From positions 1 to 64,000 of the forward strand of contig JACKEV010000024.1 of the NCBI GenBank assembly GCA_020632795.1: 64,000 bases of DNA. The letters are read 5' to 3'. The DNA is from Alphaproteobacteria bacterium. GTDB taxonomy: Bacteria > Myxococcota_A > UBA796 > CAJQPC01. Below are positions 51,654-59,700 of this stretch, piece by piece (the stretch's first letter is position 1; every line of letters begins with the position of its first letter). Both the position numbers and the translations under genes were made by a program. The notes under the pieces were generated by a model. The model did not search any database, had not been told where the DNA came from, and was given only the letters and a program-made list of their open reading frames with translations.

Positions 51654-52400
51654 ATGTTCCGCTTCGTGCTTACCGTACTCGCCGCCCTGGCCGTCCCCTC
51701 CGTCTGCCACGCCGAGCTGGTCTTCACCCCCAGCCTGGAGGTGGGCGGGGAGACCGCCACGCGCAACGCCGTGGGCCTGGCCACCCTCGGCGTCGATGTG
51801 GCCGCAGGGCCGGTCAACGTCTTCGTCGAGCCCCGTTACCACATGACCACGCCACGCTCCCACCCCGAGGGCGGGGAGAGCGCGAGCGCCGGCGCCCTGG
51901 TCAACGGCGCGGCCTTTGCGGGCTTCCGCCTGACCTCCTCGTCCACGACCCGTACCGACACCAGCACGCGGGAGATCAGCCGCGAGCGCGTGAACGCCTA
52001 CGAGGAGGAGGTGACGAGCGAGATCCAGACGGTAGAGGACATCCCTACAAAGAACACGCTCTATGTGGAGCTGGGGGGCGCCAGCTTCCCCTACGGCCAG
52101 GGCGCGGCGCTGGGGCGGGTGGCCTATCCCATGGTCGGCCTGCGCTTCCGCTCCTTCTACGCGGTAAACCTGGACGGCGAGCGCTGGCGGCGCAACGTGG
52201 TCTACACGGTGCATCTGGTCGGCCCCGGCTTGTCCCGGGGGCAGGACCCCTTCGCCCAGGACACGCTGCCCGTGGGGGTGGCCGCGTCCGCGGACCTCGC
52301 CATCGGCCCACGCATCAACGTCTGCGCCCGCATGGCCTACCTGCCGGGCTACTCCAAGGTCTGGGGCACCCTGGGGCTCAACTTCCCGCTGGGCAGGTAG
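51654..52400 (+). CDS. Secreted/outer-membrane-type protein under sigma54 control
   Basis: 248 residues. Signal peptide (FVLTVLAALAVPSVCHA), then a beta-rich protein with long amphipathic strands (LVFTPSLEVGG, VNVFVEPRYHMTTP, VGLRFRSFYAVNL) and a charged loop (RTDTSTREISRERVNAYEEE). The pattern fits a small outer-membrane barrel of 8-12 strands. GAGGAGGT precedes the ATG. No family is recognised. Its last 23 bases overlap the convergent kinase gene. Confidence 0.75.
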   Translation: MFRFVLTVLAALAVPSVCHAELVFTPSLEVGGETATRNAVGLATLGVDVAAGPVNVFVEPRYHMTTPRSHPEGGESASAGALVNGAAFAGFRLTSSSTTRTDTSTREISRERVNAYEEEVTSEIQTVEDIPTKNTLYVELGGASFPYGQGAALGRVAYPMVGLRFRSFYAVNLDGERWRRNVVYTVHLVGPGLSRGQDPFAQDTLPVGVAASADLAIGPRINVCARMAYLPGYSKVWGTLGLNFPLGR

Positions 52401-55335
52401 GCCGCGCCCGCTCGGCCAGGGCCCGCAGGGTCTCGGCGTGCTCGGCGGCCTGCGCGGAGGACCAGAGCAGCGCCTCGACCAGCTCGGCGTCGTGCAGCTC
52501 CAGCTCCTCCAGCTCGGCCGAGAGGGTCGCCACGGTGCCGGCCCGCTCCGCGCCGCGGTGTACGCCCGCCAGCCAGGCGCGGCAGATGAGGGCCACGGCC
52601 CGCCGGTGGTCAGCGGAGAACACCTCGACGGCGCCCTCCAGCAGCGCTCGGGCGCGCGCGGTGGCGCCCCGCTGGGCGGCCAGGATCCCCAGGCTGGCCC
52701 GCGCCACCCAGGCGGAGCCCCGAAGACCTGCGGCCTCCGCGACCTCGATGGCGTCGACCAGATGGGCCTCGGCCTCCTCGGGCCGGTCCTCGAGGCGCGC
52801 CACCTCGGCCAGGTAGGTCAGGGCGCTGTAACGGGCGAGGGGGCTCGGGCTCGGGAGGCCGAGGACCCGGCGGGCGGCGCGGGCAGCCCCGGGGAGCTGG
52901 CCGGACTTGAGGGCCAGCCAGGCCCGGGCGTTGAGCAGGTCGTGGCTGGGGCCGCAGGAGGCCTCCGCCTCGCGGAGCAGGGCCTCGGCGGCGGCCAGCT
53001 CGCCGGCCCGGATGCGCACGGTGGCCTCGCCGATCAGCGCCTCCCGCAGCACATCCAGGACCCCGTGCGCGCGGGCGAGGCCGGCGGCCCGACGCCGCGC
53101 CGCGTCGCCCTCCTCAGCCCGGCCCGCCCGCGTGAGGGCGCTGGCGAGCTGGAGCAGGGCGCGGCAGGACGAGGCGCCGTCAGCGGCCAGCGCCACCGCC
53201 TGCCTGGCGAGGTCCACCGCGCGGGGGTCGCGGCGGGTCACGGCCACCCAGGCCCGCTGCCGCGCGACCTCGGCGCGGGCGTCGGGGGGCAGCGGGAGCG
53301 GGTCCAGCTCGTCGAGCACCATGGAGGCCCGCAGCTCGTGCCGGCCGCGCAGCAGCGGCAGGTTCGCGGCCAGCAGGTCCCGCGCGCCGTCCACCACCCG
53401 ACCGGCGGCGAGCAGGTGGTGGCCCCGGACGGCGGGCTTCTCCGCGTGCTCGGCGGCCAGGGCGTGCCAGCGGGGGAGGCGGTCGGGGAAGAGGGCGAGG
53501 GTGGCCGTGCGCAGCAGGCCCTGGGCGAAGGAGAAGCCCCGTGGGTACGGCTGCAGCAGGCCCGCGTCCAGCAGGGGTTGGACCTCCGTCGGGGCCAGGC
53601 CCTCCTGGTCGCAGAGCAGCCGCCAGGTCGCCGCGTCCACCCGGGCGCCCAGCACGGCGGCCAGCCCCAGCGCGGGCCGCTGCGTTTCCGGGACGAGGTC
53701 CGCGATCCGCCGCTGCCAGATGGCCTGCACGTCGGCGGGGAGCCGGGGCTCGGCGTCCGCGCGCAGGGCGAAGCCGTCGGGGCGCTCCTCCAGGAGGCCC
53801 TGCTCCAGGCAGACCGACAGGAGCTGGCTGGCCAGGAGGGGGTTTCCGCCGCTGCGCTCGGCCAGCTTCAACGCGCTGCGGGGCTCCAGGCCGGCGCGCT
53901 CGGTGAGCAGCGCGCGCAGGGCGTGCTCCTCCAGCGGCCCCAGCGTCAGCTCCAGGTCAGCCGCGCCGACGGCCCCGCCCCGGTCCTCGGCCACGGTGGA
54001 GACGACCAGCGCCCCGCCCGTCACCAGCGGGGCGACCATCTCCGCGGCGTCGGGCTGCCGCTCCAGACCATCCAGCACCACGACCAGAGGGCGCTCGCCG
54101 GCGACCTCCCGCAGGGTGCGGAGCAGCAGCCCGGCCAGGTGGGCGGGCTGGAGGAGGGGGGCGGAGGCGAGGCCCAGCAGGCCCAGCAGCGCGGGCCGGT
54201 CGCGGGCGGAGAGGTGCTCGGCGCAGGCCACGCGGAGCAGGAGCTGCTGGCGGGCCTCGGGGGGGTCGAGGCCGCGCAGGTCGAGGAGCGCCGCGAGGGT
54301 CCGGCCCACGGCGGCCGAGGTCGGCGAGTCGTCGTCCAGCTCCACGAGCGCGCTCCGGGCGAGGTCGTGCTCGTGGGCCTCGGTGAGCAGCCAGCGGGCG
54401 AGGGCGCTCCGACCGCTGCCGCTGGGGCCTCGCACGCGCAGGTGCCCCGGCCGTCCGAGCTGGAGCAGGAGCGCCTCCTGCTCCACAGGACGCCCCAGCA
54501 GCCCGGCCACCCGCAGCGCGGCCACCTCGGCGCCCAGGGGGGGCGGCCGTCGGCCCGCGGGGCAGGGGAGGGAGCGGCCCAGGGCCCGCGCTGCCTCGGC
54601 CGCGCGCTGGAAGCGGCGCGACGGGTCCTTCTCCAGCAGGCGCGCCACCCAGCCCTCGACCTCCGGCGGCACCTCGAAGCAGGGTCGGAGCGGGGCAGGC
54701 GCCCAGCCGATGTGGGCCTCGAACAGATCCTCGCCCTCCAGCTCGGGGAAGGGGCGGCGCCCGGTGAGCAGCAGGGTGGCCAGGCAGCCCAGGGCGTAGA
54801 GGTCGGCGGTGGGCCCGACCGGCTCCCCCAGGAGCTGCTCCGGCGCGGCGTAGCCCAGGGTCCCCAGCCAGCGCTCGTGCTCGGGCTCCCGGGCCAGGGC
54901 GGCCGCGCCGAAGTCGGAGATGCGCAGGCGGGGCGCGGCGTCGAAGCGCAGGAGGTTGCCCGGCTTGAGGTCCAGGTGGACCACCCCCCGGGCGTGGACG
55001 TGGGCCAGGGCCGAGAGCAGGTCGAGCAGCAGATCGCGGGCCTCGGACCAGCTCGCCGCCGCGCCCTCGCGCAGCGCCCCCCGGGCCAGCTCCATCACGA
55101 CGAAGGGCCGCCCCTCGTCCCGCCCCAGGTCGAGCACCTGCACCACGGCGGGGTGCTGGAGCCGCGCGGTGGCGCTGGCCTCGCGCAGCAGGGTGGCGCC
55201 GGCCGCGGCGTCCCCCGGGCGGTCCGACCGCAGCCGCTTGAAGGCCACCCGGCGGCCGCTGGCGTGGGTCGCGGACCAGACCTCGCCGAGGCCCCCGCGT
55301 CCCAGCAGCGTGTCGAGCGAGTAGCGCGAGGGCAT
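52378..55335 (-). CDS. Ser/Thr kinase fused to ATPase and TPR-like region
   Basis: 985 residues. Kinase domain at about 1-260: glycine loop LGRGGLGEVW, Lys33 in VAFKRL, catalytic loop VVHLDLKPGNLL (HLD in place of HRD at 120-122), DFG at 141-143 and YAAPEQLL. A P-loop ATPase follows (AAA_16-like), but its Walker A reads GPSGSGRS, with Arg for the usual Lys; Walker B is VVVLDGLE. The C-terminal 400 residues are TPR-like helical repeats. It is divergent, only 22 bp from the FHA-sigma54 activator, so phosphorylation of that activator or its FHA ligand is the obvious role. The gap leaves no room for separate promoters. Confidence 0.9.
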   Translation of the reverse strand: MPSRYSLDTLLGRGGLGEVWSATHASGRRVAFKRLRSDRPGDAAAGATLLREASATARLQHPAVVQVLDLGRDEGRPFVVMELARGALREGAAASWSEARDLLLDLLSALAHVHARGVVHLDLKPGNLLRFDAAPRLRISDFGAAALAREPEHERWLGTLGYAAPEQLLGEPVGPTADLYALGCLATLLLTGRRPFPELEGEDLFEAHIGWAPAPLRPCFEVPPEVEGWVARLLEKDPSRRFQRAAEAARALGRSLPCPAGRRPPPLGAEVAALRVAGLLGRPVEQEALLLQLGRPGHLRVRGPSGSGRSALARWLLTEAHEHDLARSALVELDDDSPTSAAVGRTLAALLDLRGLDPPEARQQLLLRVACAEHLSARDRPALLGLLGLASAPLLQPAHLAGLLLRTLREVAGERPLVVVLDGLERQPDAAEMVAPLVTGGALVVSTVAEDRGGAVGAADLELTLGPLEEHALRALLTERAGLEPRSALKLAERSGGNPLLASQLLSVCLEQGLLEERPDGFALRADAEPRLPADVQAIWQRRIADLVPETQRPALGLAAVLGARVDAATWRLLCDQEGLAPTEVQPLLDAGLLQPYPRGFSFAQGLLRTATLALFPDRLPRWHALAAEHAEKPAVRGHHLLAAGRVVDGARDLLAANLPLLRGRHELRASMVLDELDPLPLPPDARAEVARQRAWVAVTRRDPRAVDLARQAVALAADGASSCRALLQLASALTRAGRAEEGDAARRRAAGLARAHGVLDVLREALIGEATVRIRAGELAAAEALLREAEASCGPSHDLLNARAWLALKSGQLPGAARAARRVLGLPSPSPLARYSALTYLAEVARLEDRPEEAEAHLVDAIEVAEAAGLRGSAWVARASLGILAAQRGATARARALLEGAVEVFSADHRRAVALICRAWLAGVHRGAERAGTVATLSAELEELELHDAELVEALLWSSAQAAEHAETLRALAERARPTCPAGS

Positions 55336-55357
55336 GCCGGGATGGTAGGGCATGGGC

Positions 55358-56641
55358 ATGGACCGCACAACCCAGCGACGTCCTGCACAACGAAGCGGTC
55401 CGTCCCTGGGCTGGGCCCTGCGCGCGCTCTCCTCGGGGGGCCGGGTGCTGCCCTCGGGGGCCAGGCTCCTCCCTGCGGGAGAGACCCTGCTCGGCCGGGC
55501 GCCGGAGCCTGCGGGCTGGGCCTGGCCGGACGACGCGCTGCTGTCCCGCGCCCACGCCCGCCTGGTCAGAGCCGGCTCGATGCTGCGCCTGGACGATCTG
55601 GACAGCCGCAACGGGAGCTGCGTGAACGGCCGCCCGGTGACCTCGACGCACCTGGAGGACGGCGACCTGCTGCGCCTGGGCGACACCTTCCTGCTGGCGC
55701 GCCTGCAGCCGGTGGGGGAGCGCCTGCCGCCGGCCCGCGGGGCGCTGGCGGGCCTGGTGGGGGAGGCGCCGTCCATGGGGCGGCTGCGGCGGGAGCTGGC
55801 CCTGGTGGGCCCCGAGGCCGACGCCGTGCTGCTGCAGGGGGAGACCGGCACGGGCAAGAGCCTGGCGGCCGGGGTGCTGCACACCCTCAGCGGCCGAAGC
55901 GGCGCGCTGGTGCGGGTGAACGGCGCCGCGGTGCCCGCGGGCCTGGCCGAGGCCGCCTTCTTCGGCCACAAGCGCGGGGCCTTCACCGGCGCCGAGGCCG
56001 ACGAGCCGGGCTACTTCCGCGCCGCCCAGGGGGGCACGCTCTTCATCGACGAGGTCGGGCACCTGCCCCTCGGGCTCCAGGCCAAGCTCCTGCTGGCCAT
56101 CGAGGAGCGCAGCGTCACCCCCGTCGGCGCCACGCGCCCGGTGCCGGTCGACCTGCGCCTGGTCGCCGCCACCAGCCGGGATCTGGCGCAGGCCGTGGCC
56201 GAGGGGGACTTCCTGCCGGAGCTGTTCGCCCGCCTCAACGCCTTCCCCGTGCGCACCCCGCCCCTGCGCGAGCGCCGCGAGGACGTGCTGCCGCTGCTGC
56301 AGTCGGCGCTGGGCCCGGCGCACCCGCCTCTGTCGCCCGATCTGGTGGAGCGGCTGCTGCTCCACCCCTGGCCCTACAACGTGCGGGAGCTGCTGCAGGT
56401 GGGGCAGGTCCTGAGGCTGCGCGGGGCGGGGCTGGCCGAGCTGGGCGTGGAGCTGGTGGAGGACAGGCTGGCGCCGGTCGAAGCCGGGGTGGGGCAGCCG
56501 GAGCGGGAGCAGGTTCGGGCGGCCCTGCAGGCGACCGGGGGGCAGGTGAAGGCCGCCGCCGAGCGCCTGGGGCGGAGCCGGCGGCAGCTCTACCGGGACC
56601 TCCAGCGGCTGGAGCTGGACCCGGAGGACTTCCGGGGCTGA
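55358..56641 (+). CDS. FHA-domain sigma54-dependent transcription activator
   Basis: 427 residues. FHA domain at about 30-105 (LLGRAPEP, RAHARLV, DLDSRNGSCVNG) binds phosphothreonine. AAA+ domain: Walker A GETGTGKS, sigma54-contact loop GAFTGA, Walker B GGTLFIDE and the Arg finger region (LFARLNAFPVRTPPLRERRED). A Fis-type helix-turn-helix ends it (VKAAAERLGRSRRQLYRDL). It therefore activates sigma54 promoters when an FHA ligand is phosphorylated, presumably by the kinase next door. The start at 55358 is preferred over 55352 because AGGG is then 7 nt upstream. Both flanking units carry its probable site. Confidence 0.93.
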   Translation: MDRTTQRRPAQRSGPSLGWALRALSSGGRVLPSGARLLPAGETLLGRAPEPAGWAWPDDALLSRAHARLVRAGSMLRLDDLDSRNGSCVNGRPVTSTHLEDGDLLRLGDTFLLARLQPVGERLPPARGALAGLVGEAPSMGRLRRELALVGPEADAVLLQGETGTGKSLAAGVLHTLSGRSGALVRVNGAAVPAGLAEAAFFGHKRGAFTGAEADEPGYFRAAQGGTLFIDEVGHLPLGLQAKLLLAIEERSVTPVGATRPVPVDLRLVAATSRDLAQAVAEGDFLPELFARLNAFPVRTPPLRERREDVLPLLQSALGPAHPPLSPDLVERLLLHPWPYNVRELLQVGQVLRLRGAGLAELGVELVEDRLAPVEAGVGQPEREQVRAALQATGGQVKAAAERLGRSRRQLYRDLQRLELDPEDFRG

Positions 56642-56658
56642 GTCGGGGTCACACCCCA

Positions 56659-56676
56659 TCTGTGCCGTGGCACAGA
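56659..56676. promoter_or_regulatory. Activator-binding palindrome, 56754 operon
   Basis: TCTGTGCC-GT-GGCACAGA, perfect 8-bp arms. It matches the site upstream of 51654 and lies about 30 nt before the sigma54 promoter of the lipoprotein operon. Confidence 0.65.
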
Positions 56677-56705
56677 GGCATCCACGATATTTCGGACACT
56701 TGCGC

Positions 56706-56721
56706 TGGCCCGACTCCTGCA
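56706..56721 (+). promoter_or_regulatory. Sigma54 promoter of lipoprotein operon
   Basis: TGGCCCG-N4-CTGCA with GG at 56707-56708 and GC at 56719-56720, correct -24/-12 spacing with two consensus differences. It lies about 33 nt before the GTG start at 56754. Confidence 0.6.
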
Positions 56722-56753
56722 GTGTCCCCGGGGGAACGCAACCAGGAGTGACT

Positions 56754-57293
56754 GTGCGAACCCTCCCTCTTCTCCTCGTCCTCGCCGCCTGCGGCGACAA
56801 GGACGGCACCGATGACAGCGCGACGACCGATGACAGCAGCGCCTCCGACGACAGCGGCGCCGAGATCCAGACCACCTGCACCGAGGCGCCCGGCCCCGAC
56901 AGCGGCTGCGTGGACTACGACGGCAGCCCCCACGCCATTCAGGGGGTGGCCTTCCTCGGCGCCGGATCCGGCGCGGGCCTCGTGCGCCTCTACCAGTCCG
57001 GCGACGGCGCTGGCGGGGCCCCCATCCTCTTCCTGGACTACAGCGTGGACCTGACGGCCGGGGAGCACGACTGCACCGGGTCCACCATCTTCGGCCTGGA
57101 CACCGGAGATGGCAGCTACTACGGCGCCAACGTCGACCTGGCCTACTACGACGCCTGGTGCATCCTCACCCTGGACGCCACCGGCTCGCAGCAGGGCGAC
57201 CCGGTGCAGGGCAGCTTCGTGGCGATGATGTACGGCCTCAACGAGACCCTCATCCCCGTGTCCGGCCGCTTCAACACCACCATCGCCTTCTGA
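56754..57293 (+). CDS. Lipoprotein under sigma54 control, unknown
   Basis: 179 residues from a GTG start with AGGAG 5 nt upstream. Lipobox VLAAC (Cys near 13), a short Asp/Ser/Thr linker (DDSATTDDSSASDDSG), then a beta domain with four cysteines (TTCTEAP, SGCVDY, HDCTG, AWCILT) likely to form two disulfides. No family is recognised. First gene of a two-lipoprotein operon; the next gene follows after 11 nt. Confidence 0.75.
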   Translation: MRTLPLLLVLAACGDKDGTDDSATTDDSSASDDSGAEIQTTCTEAPGPDSGCVDYDGSPHAIQGVAFLGAGSGAGLVRLYQSGDGAGGAPILFLDYSVDLTAGEHDCTGSTIFGLDTGDGSYYGANVDLAYYDAWCILTLDATGSQQGDPVQGSFVAMMYGLNETLIPVSGRFNTTIAF

Positions 57294-57304
57294 GGGAGGG
57301 TCCT

Positions 57305-58243
57305 GTGCTGCTGCTCCTCACCCTGGCCTGCGCGCCGGGGGCCTCCTCCTACGCCATCCTGGCCACCACCGATCAGGGACTGCACCTCTGGGAGGACGAC
57401 GCCCTCAGCTCGCCCCTGCAGGCCAACACGTCGCTCATGGCCCGCCTGGGGGACCACGCCGTCGCCCTGTCCACGGAGTCCTCCTGGACGGTGCAGCGCT
57501 GGGACGCCGACGGCCAGATGGTCGACGCGCTGCCCTACGACTACCTCACCACCGGCCAGGTCTGGCTCACGGCGCCCGAGGTCTCGCGGGCGTACGTCGT
57601 GCAGCCGGGCATCCTGGAGCTGGACTTCGAGGCGGGCACCGTCACCGAGCTGTCCGCGCCGGAGGAGCAGGAGACGCTCTACGCTGTCAGCGCCGACGCC
57701 TCGCTGCAGCTGCTCTACTCCCGGGTCGACGGGCTCTCCGGGGTGCGGGTGTGGGAGGGCGACACCCCGCTGTTCGAGCTGGATCCCCTGCGCTTCAACC
57801 ACAACACCCTGGCGGCCTTCGACGCCGACGGCGCCCGCGTCTACCACCTCCAGGAGGCCGACGGCGCCGGGGACGCCTTCGGCTACACCCGCCTGGACGA
57901 CCAGAGCTTCACGCCCCTGCGCACCACCACGGCCCGCGTCGCCGCCATCGAGCGCATCGGCGGCCAGATCGTGGTCCTCTTCGACGACCAGCAGACCTGG
58001 TACGCCTACGACCCGGACACCGACCAGGAGACCGTGCTGATGGAGGGCCGCAGCCCCCTGGGGGGCCTGTCGGGCTTCGCCCCCGACCTGGCGTGGGCGC
58101 TCTGGGGCACCGAGCTCTACGACACCCACGAAGGCTTCTACCGCTATGAGCTGCAGAAGCTGCCGGTGGAGGAGGGGAGCCGGGCTGTTCGTCTCACCGA
58201 GGAGGTGGAGTTCGGCGTGACGGGGGCGGTGCTGCTGCCTTGA
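57305..58243 (+). CDS. Beta-propeller-like lipoprotein
   Basis: 312 residues from a GTG start preceded by GAGGGAGGG. Lipobox LLTLAC (Cys near 9). The rest is repeated four-stranded units (LATTDQGLHLWEDD, RVWEGDTPLFELDPL, RLDDQSFTPLRTTTARVAAI), suggesting a propeller of about six or seven blades. No family is named. Co-transcribed with the preceding lipoprotein from the sigma54 promoter; both may form part of one envelope structure. Confidence 0.7.
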   Translation: MLLLLTLACAPGASSYAILATTDQGLHLWEDDALSSPLQANTSLMARLGDHAVALSTESSWTVQRWDADGQMVDALPYDYLTTGQVWLTAPEVSRAYVVQPGILELDFEAGTVTELSAPEEQETLYAVSADASLQLLYSRVDGLSGVRVWEGDTPLFELDPLRFNHNTLAAFDADGARVYHLQEADGAGDAFGYTRLDDQSFTPLRTTTARVAAIERIGGQIVVLFDDQQTWYAYDPDTDQETVLMEGRSPLGGLSGFAPDLAWALWGTELYDTHEGFYRYELQKLPVEEGSRAVRLTEEVEFGVTGAVLLP

Positions 58244-58391
58244 GGGGGCGATCAGCGCGTCCAGGAAGACGAACTCCCGCGAGGCCGGGCCGATCTGCTC
58301 TTCAGCGGCTCGCTCGTCCGTGATGACGACGGCCTCTCAGGGCCGGGAACGCCCTGTCGGGATACGGTCCTCCCGAAACAGAGGACGCACC

Positions 58392-59651
58392 ATGACCCGC
58401 ACCGGCGCCCTGGCCCAGCTCCTGGGCTCTCTCTTCGACACCAGGGAGCTCCGCACCTTCCTGGCCCGCCACGAGGGGACCGCCCGACTTGTGACGGCGG
58501 TGAACTTCGATCGCCCCCTCGACGAGGTCTGCCAGCTTGTCGCCGAGCAGCTGGAGCGCAAGGGTCTGGCCGACGGGGCGTTCTTTGCCTCTCTGGAGGT
58601 AGTCGTTCCCCGGCGGGCCGCGGCCATCCAGGCGGTGGCGCGGCGGTGGATTGCCGAGCCCGACGAGATGGCGATGCCCGCGCCGCCCGCGGTCGGTCCG
58701 GCCCGCATCCTGCACCTCTCCGACCTCCACGCCCGGCCGCGCACCGCGTGGGATTCGCAGCCGCTGCTCATCCGCCTGGTGGGGGCCGTCGAGGAGCTGG
58801 TCAAGCAGGGCCTCGGGCCCGACCTCATCGCCATCACCGGGGATCTGGCCTTCAGCGGTCAGGAGGAGGAGTACCGGCTGGTCGAGGCCTGGCTGCGCAC
58901 CGAGCTGCTGCCGGCGGCCGGGCTGACCCCCAGCGAGCTGCTTATCGTGCCCGGCAACCACGACGTCGACCGGCGGGCCTGCCGCTCCGTGGTCGTCCAG
59001 GCGGTGGAGCAGCGGCTGCTGCGGGGCGATCAGAGCGCGGTGGCCGAGGTCTTCGGGGACGACGCGCAGCGACAGCTCATCCACGCCCGCTACGCGGAGT
59101 ACCTCGCGTTCCTGAAGCGGCTGGGCGTGCCGCACCCCGCCGCGCCCTCCTGGTCGCTGGCCCGCGAGGTCCGTGGGGTGCCGCTGCGCTTCGCTGGCCT
59201 GGACACGGCCTGGCTCGCCTCGGGGGACGACACCCAGGGTCGCCTGGTGCTGGGCCTCGCCCCGGTCAACGCCGTGGTGCCCACCCTGCGGGGCGGTGAT
59301 CCGACCCTCGTCGTTGCGCTGGCCCACCACCCCCTGTCCTGGCTGGCCCAGTGGGACCATCGCGCGGTCTGGCCGGTTCTGAGGGCCCGCGCCCACGTCC
59401 TGCTGCGCGGGCACCTGCACGACCCGGACTACACCCAGCTCTACAGCCCCCAGCAGAGCTTCCTGGAGCTGCCCGCCGGGGCCTGCTACGACGGCCACGC
59501 CTGGCCGATGAGCTTCCAGCTCGTCGAGATCGACCCGGCGGCGGGGCAGGTGCGGGTGCATCTGCGCTCGTGGAACACGTCCTGGGACCGGTGGGTGCCG
59601 GAGCGGACCCTGCTGCCGCCGGACGGAGTGGCGACGTTCTCGCTGGGGTAG
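58392..59651 (+). CDS. Effector-associated-like domain + metallophosphoesterase
   Basis: 419 residues. Residues 1 to about 95 (LLGSLFDTRELRTFL, LVAEQLERKGLADGAFFASL, AIQAVARRW) resemble the bacterial effector-associated (death-like) domains that pair STAND sensors with effectors. Residues about 105-400 are a calcineurin-like phosphoesterase with all metal ligands: D111-L-H113, GDLAF, G188-N-H-D, AHHPL and G340-H-L-H343. It could cleave a cyclic nucleotide, phosphoprotein or nucleic acid. AGAGGA precedes the ATG. It is followed after 49 nt by a STAND protein whose N-terminus is a degenerate copy of this phosphoesterase, so it is probably the enzymatic effector of that pair. Confidence 0.85.
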   Translation: MTRTGALAQLLGSLFDTRELRTFLARHEGTARLVTAVNFDRPLDEVCQLVAEQLERKGLADGAFFASLEVVVPRRAAAIQAVARRWIAEPDEMAMPAPPAVGPARILHLSDLHARPRTAWDSQPLLIRLVGAVEELVKQGLGPDLIAITGDLAFSGQEEEYRLVEAWLRTELLPAAGLTPSELLIVPGNHDVDRRACRSVVVQAVEQRLLRGDQSAVAEVFGDDAQRQLIHARYAEYLAFLKRLGVPHPAAPSWSLAREVRGVPLRFAGLDTAWLASGDDTQGRLVLGLAPVNAVVPTLRGGDPTLVVALAHHPLSWLAQWDHRAVWPVLRARAHVLLRGHLHDPDYTQLYSPQQSFLELPAGACYDGHAWPMSFQLVEIDPAAGQVRVHLRSWNTSWDRWVPERTLLPPDGVATFSLG

Positions 59652-59700
59652 GCTCTCTCGTCACAACCCCGGGGGTTGAGGCCATCTCCCGAAGACCGTC

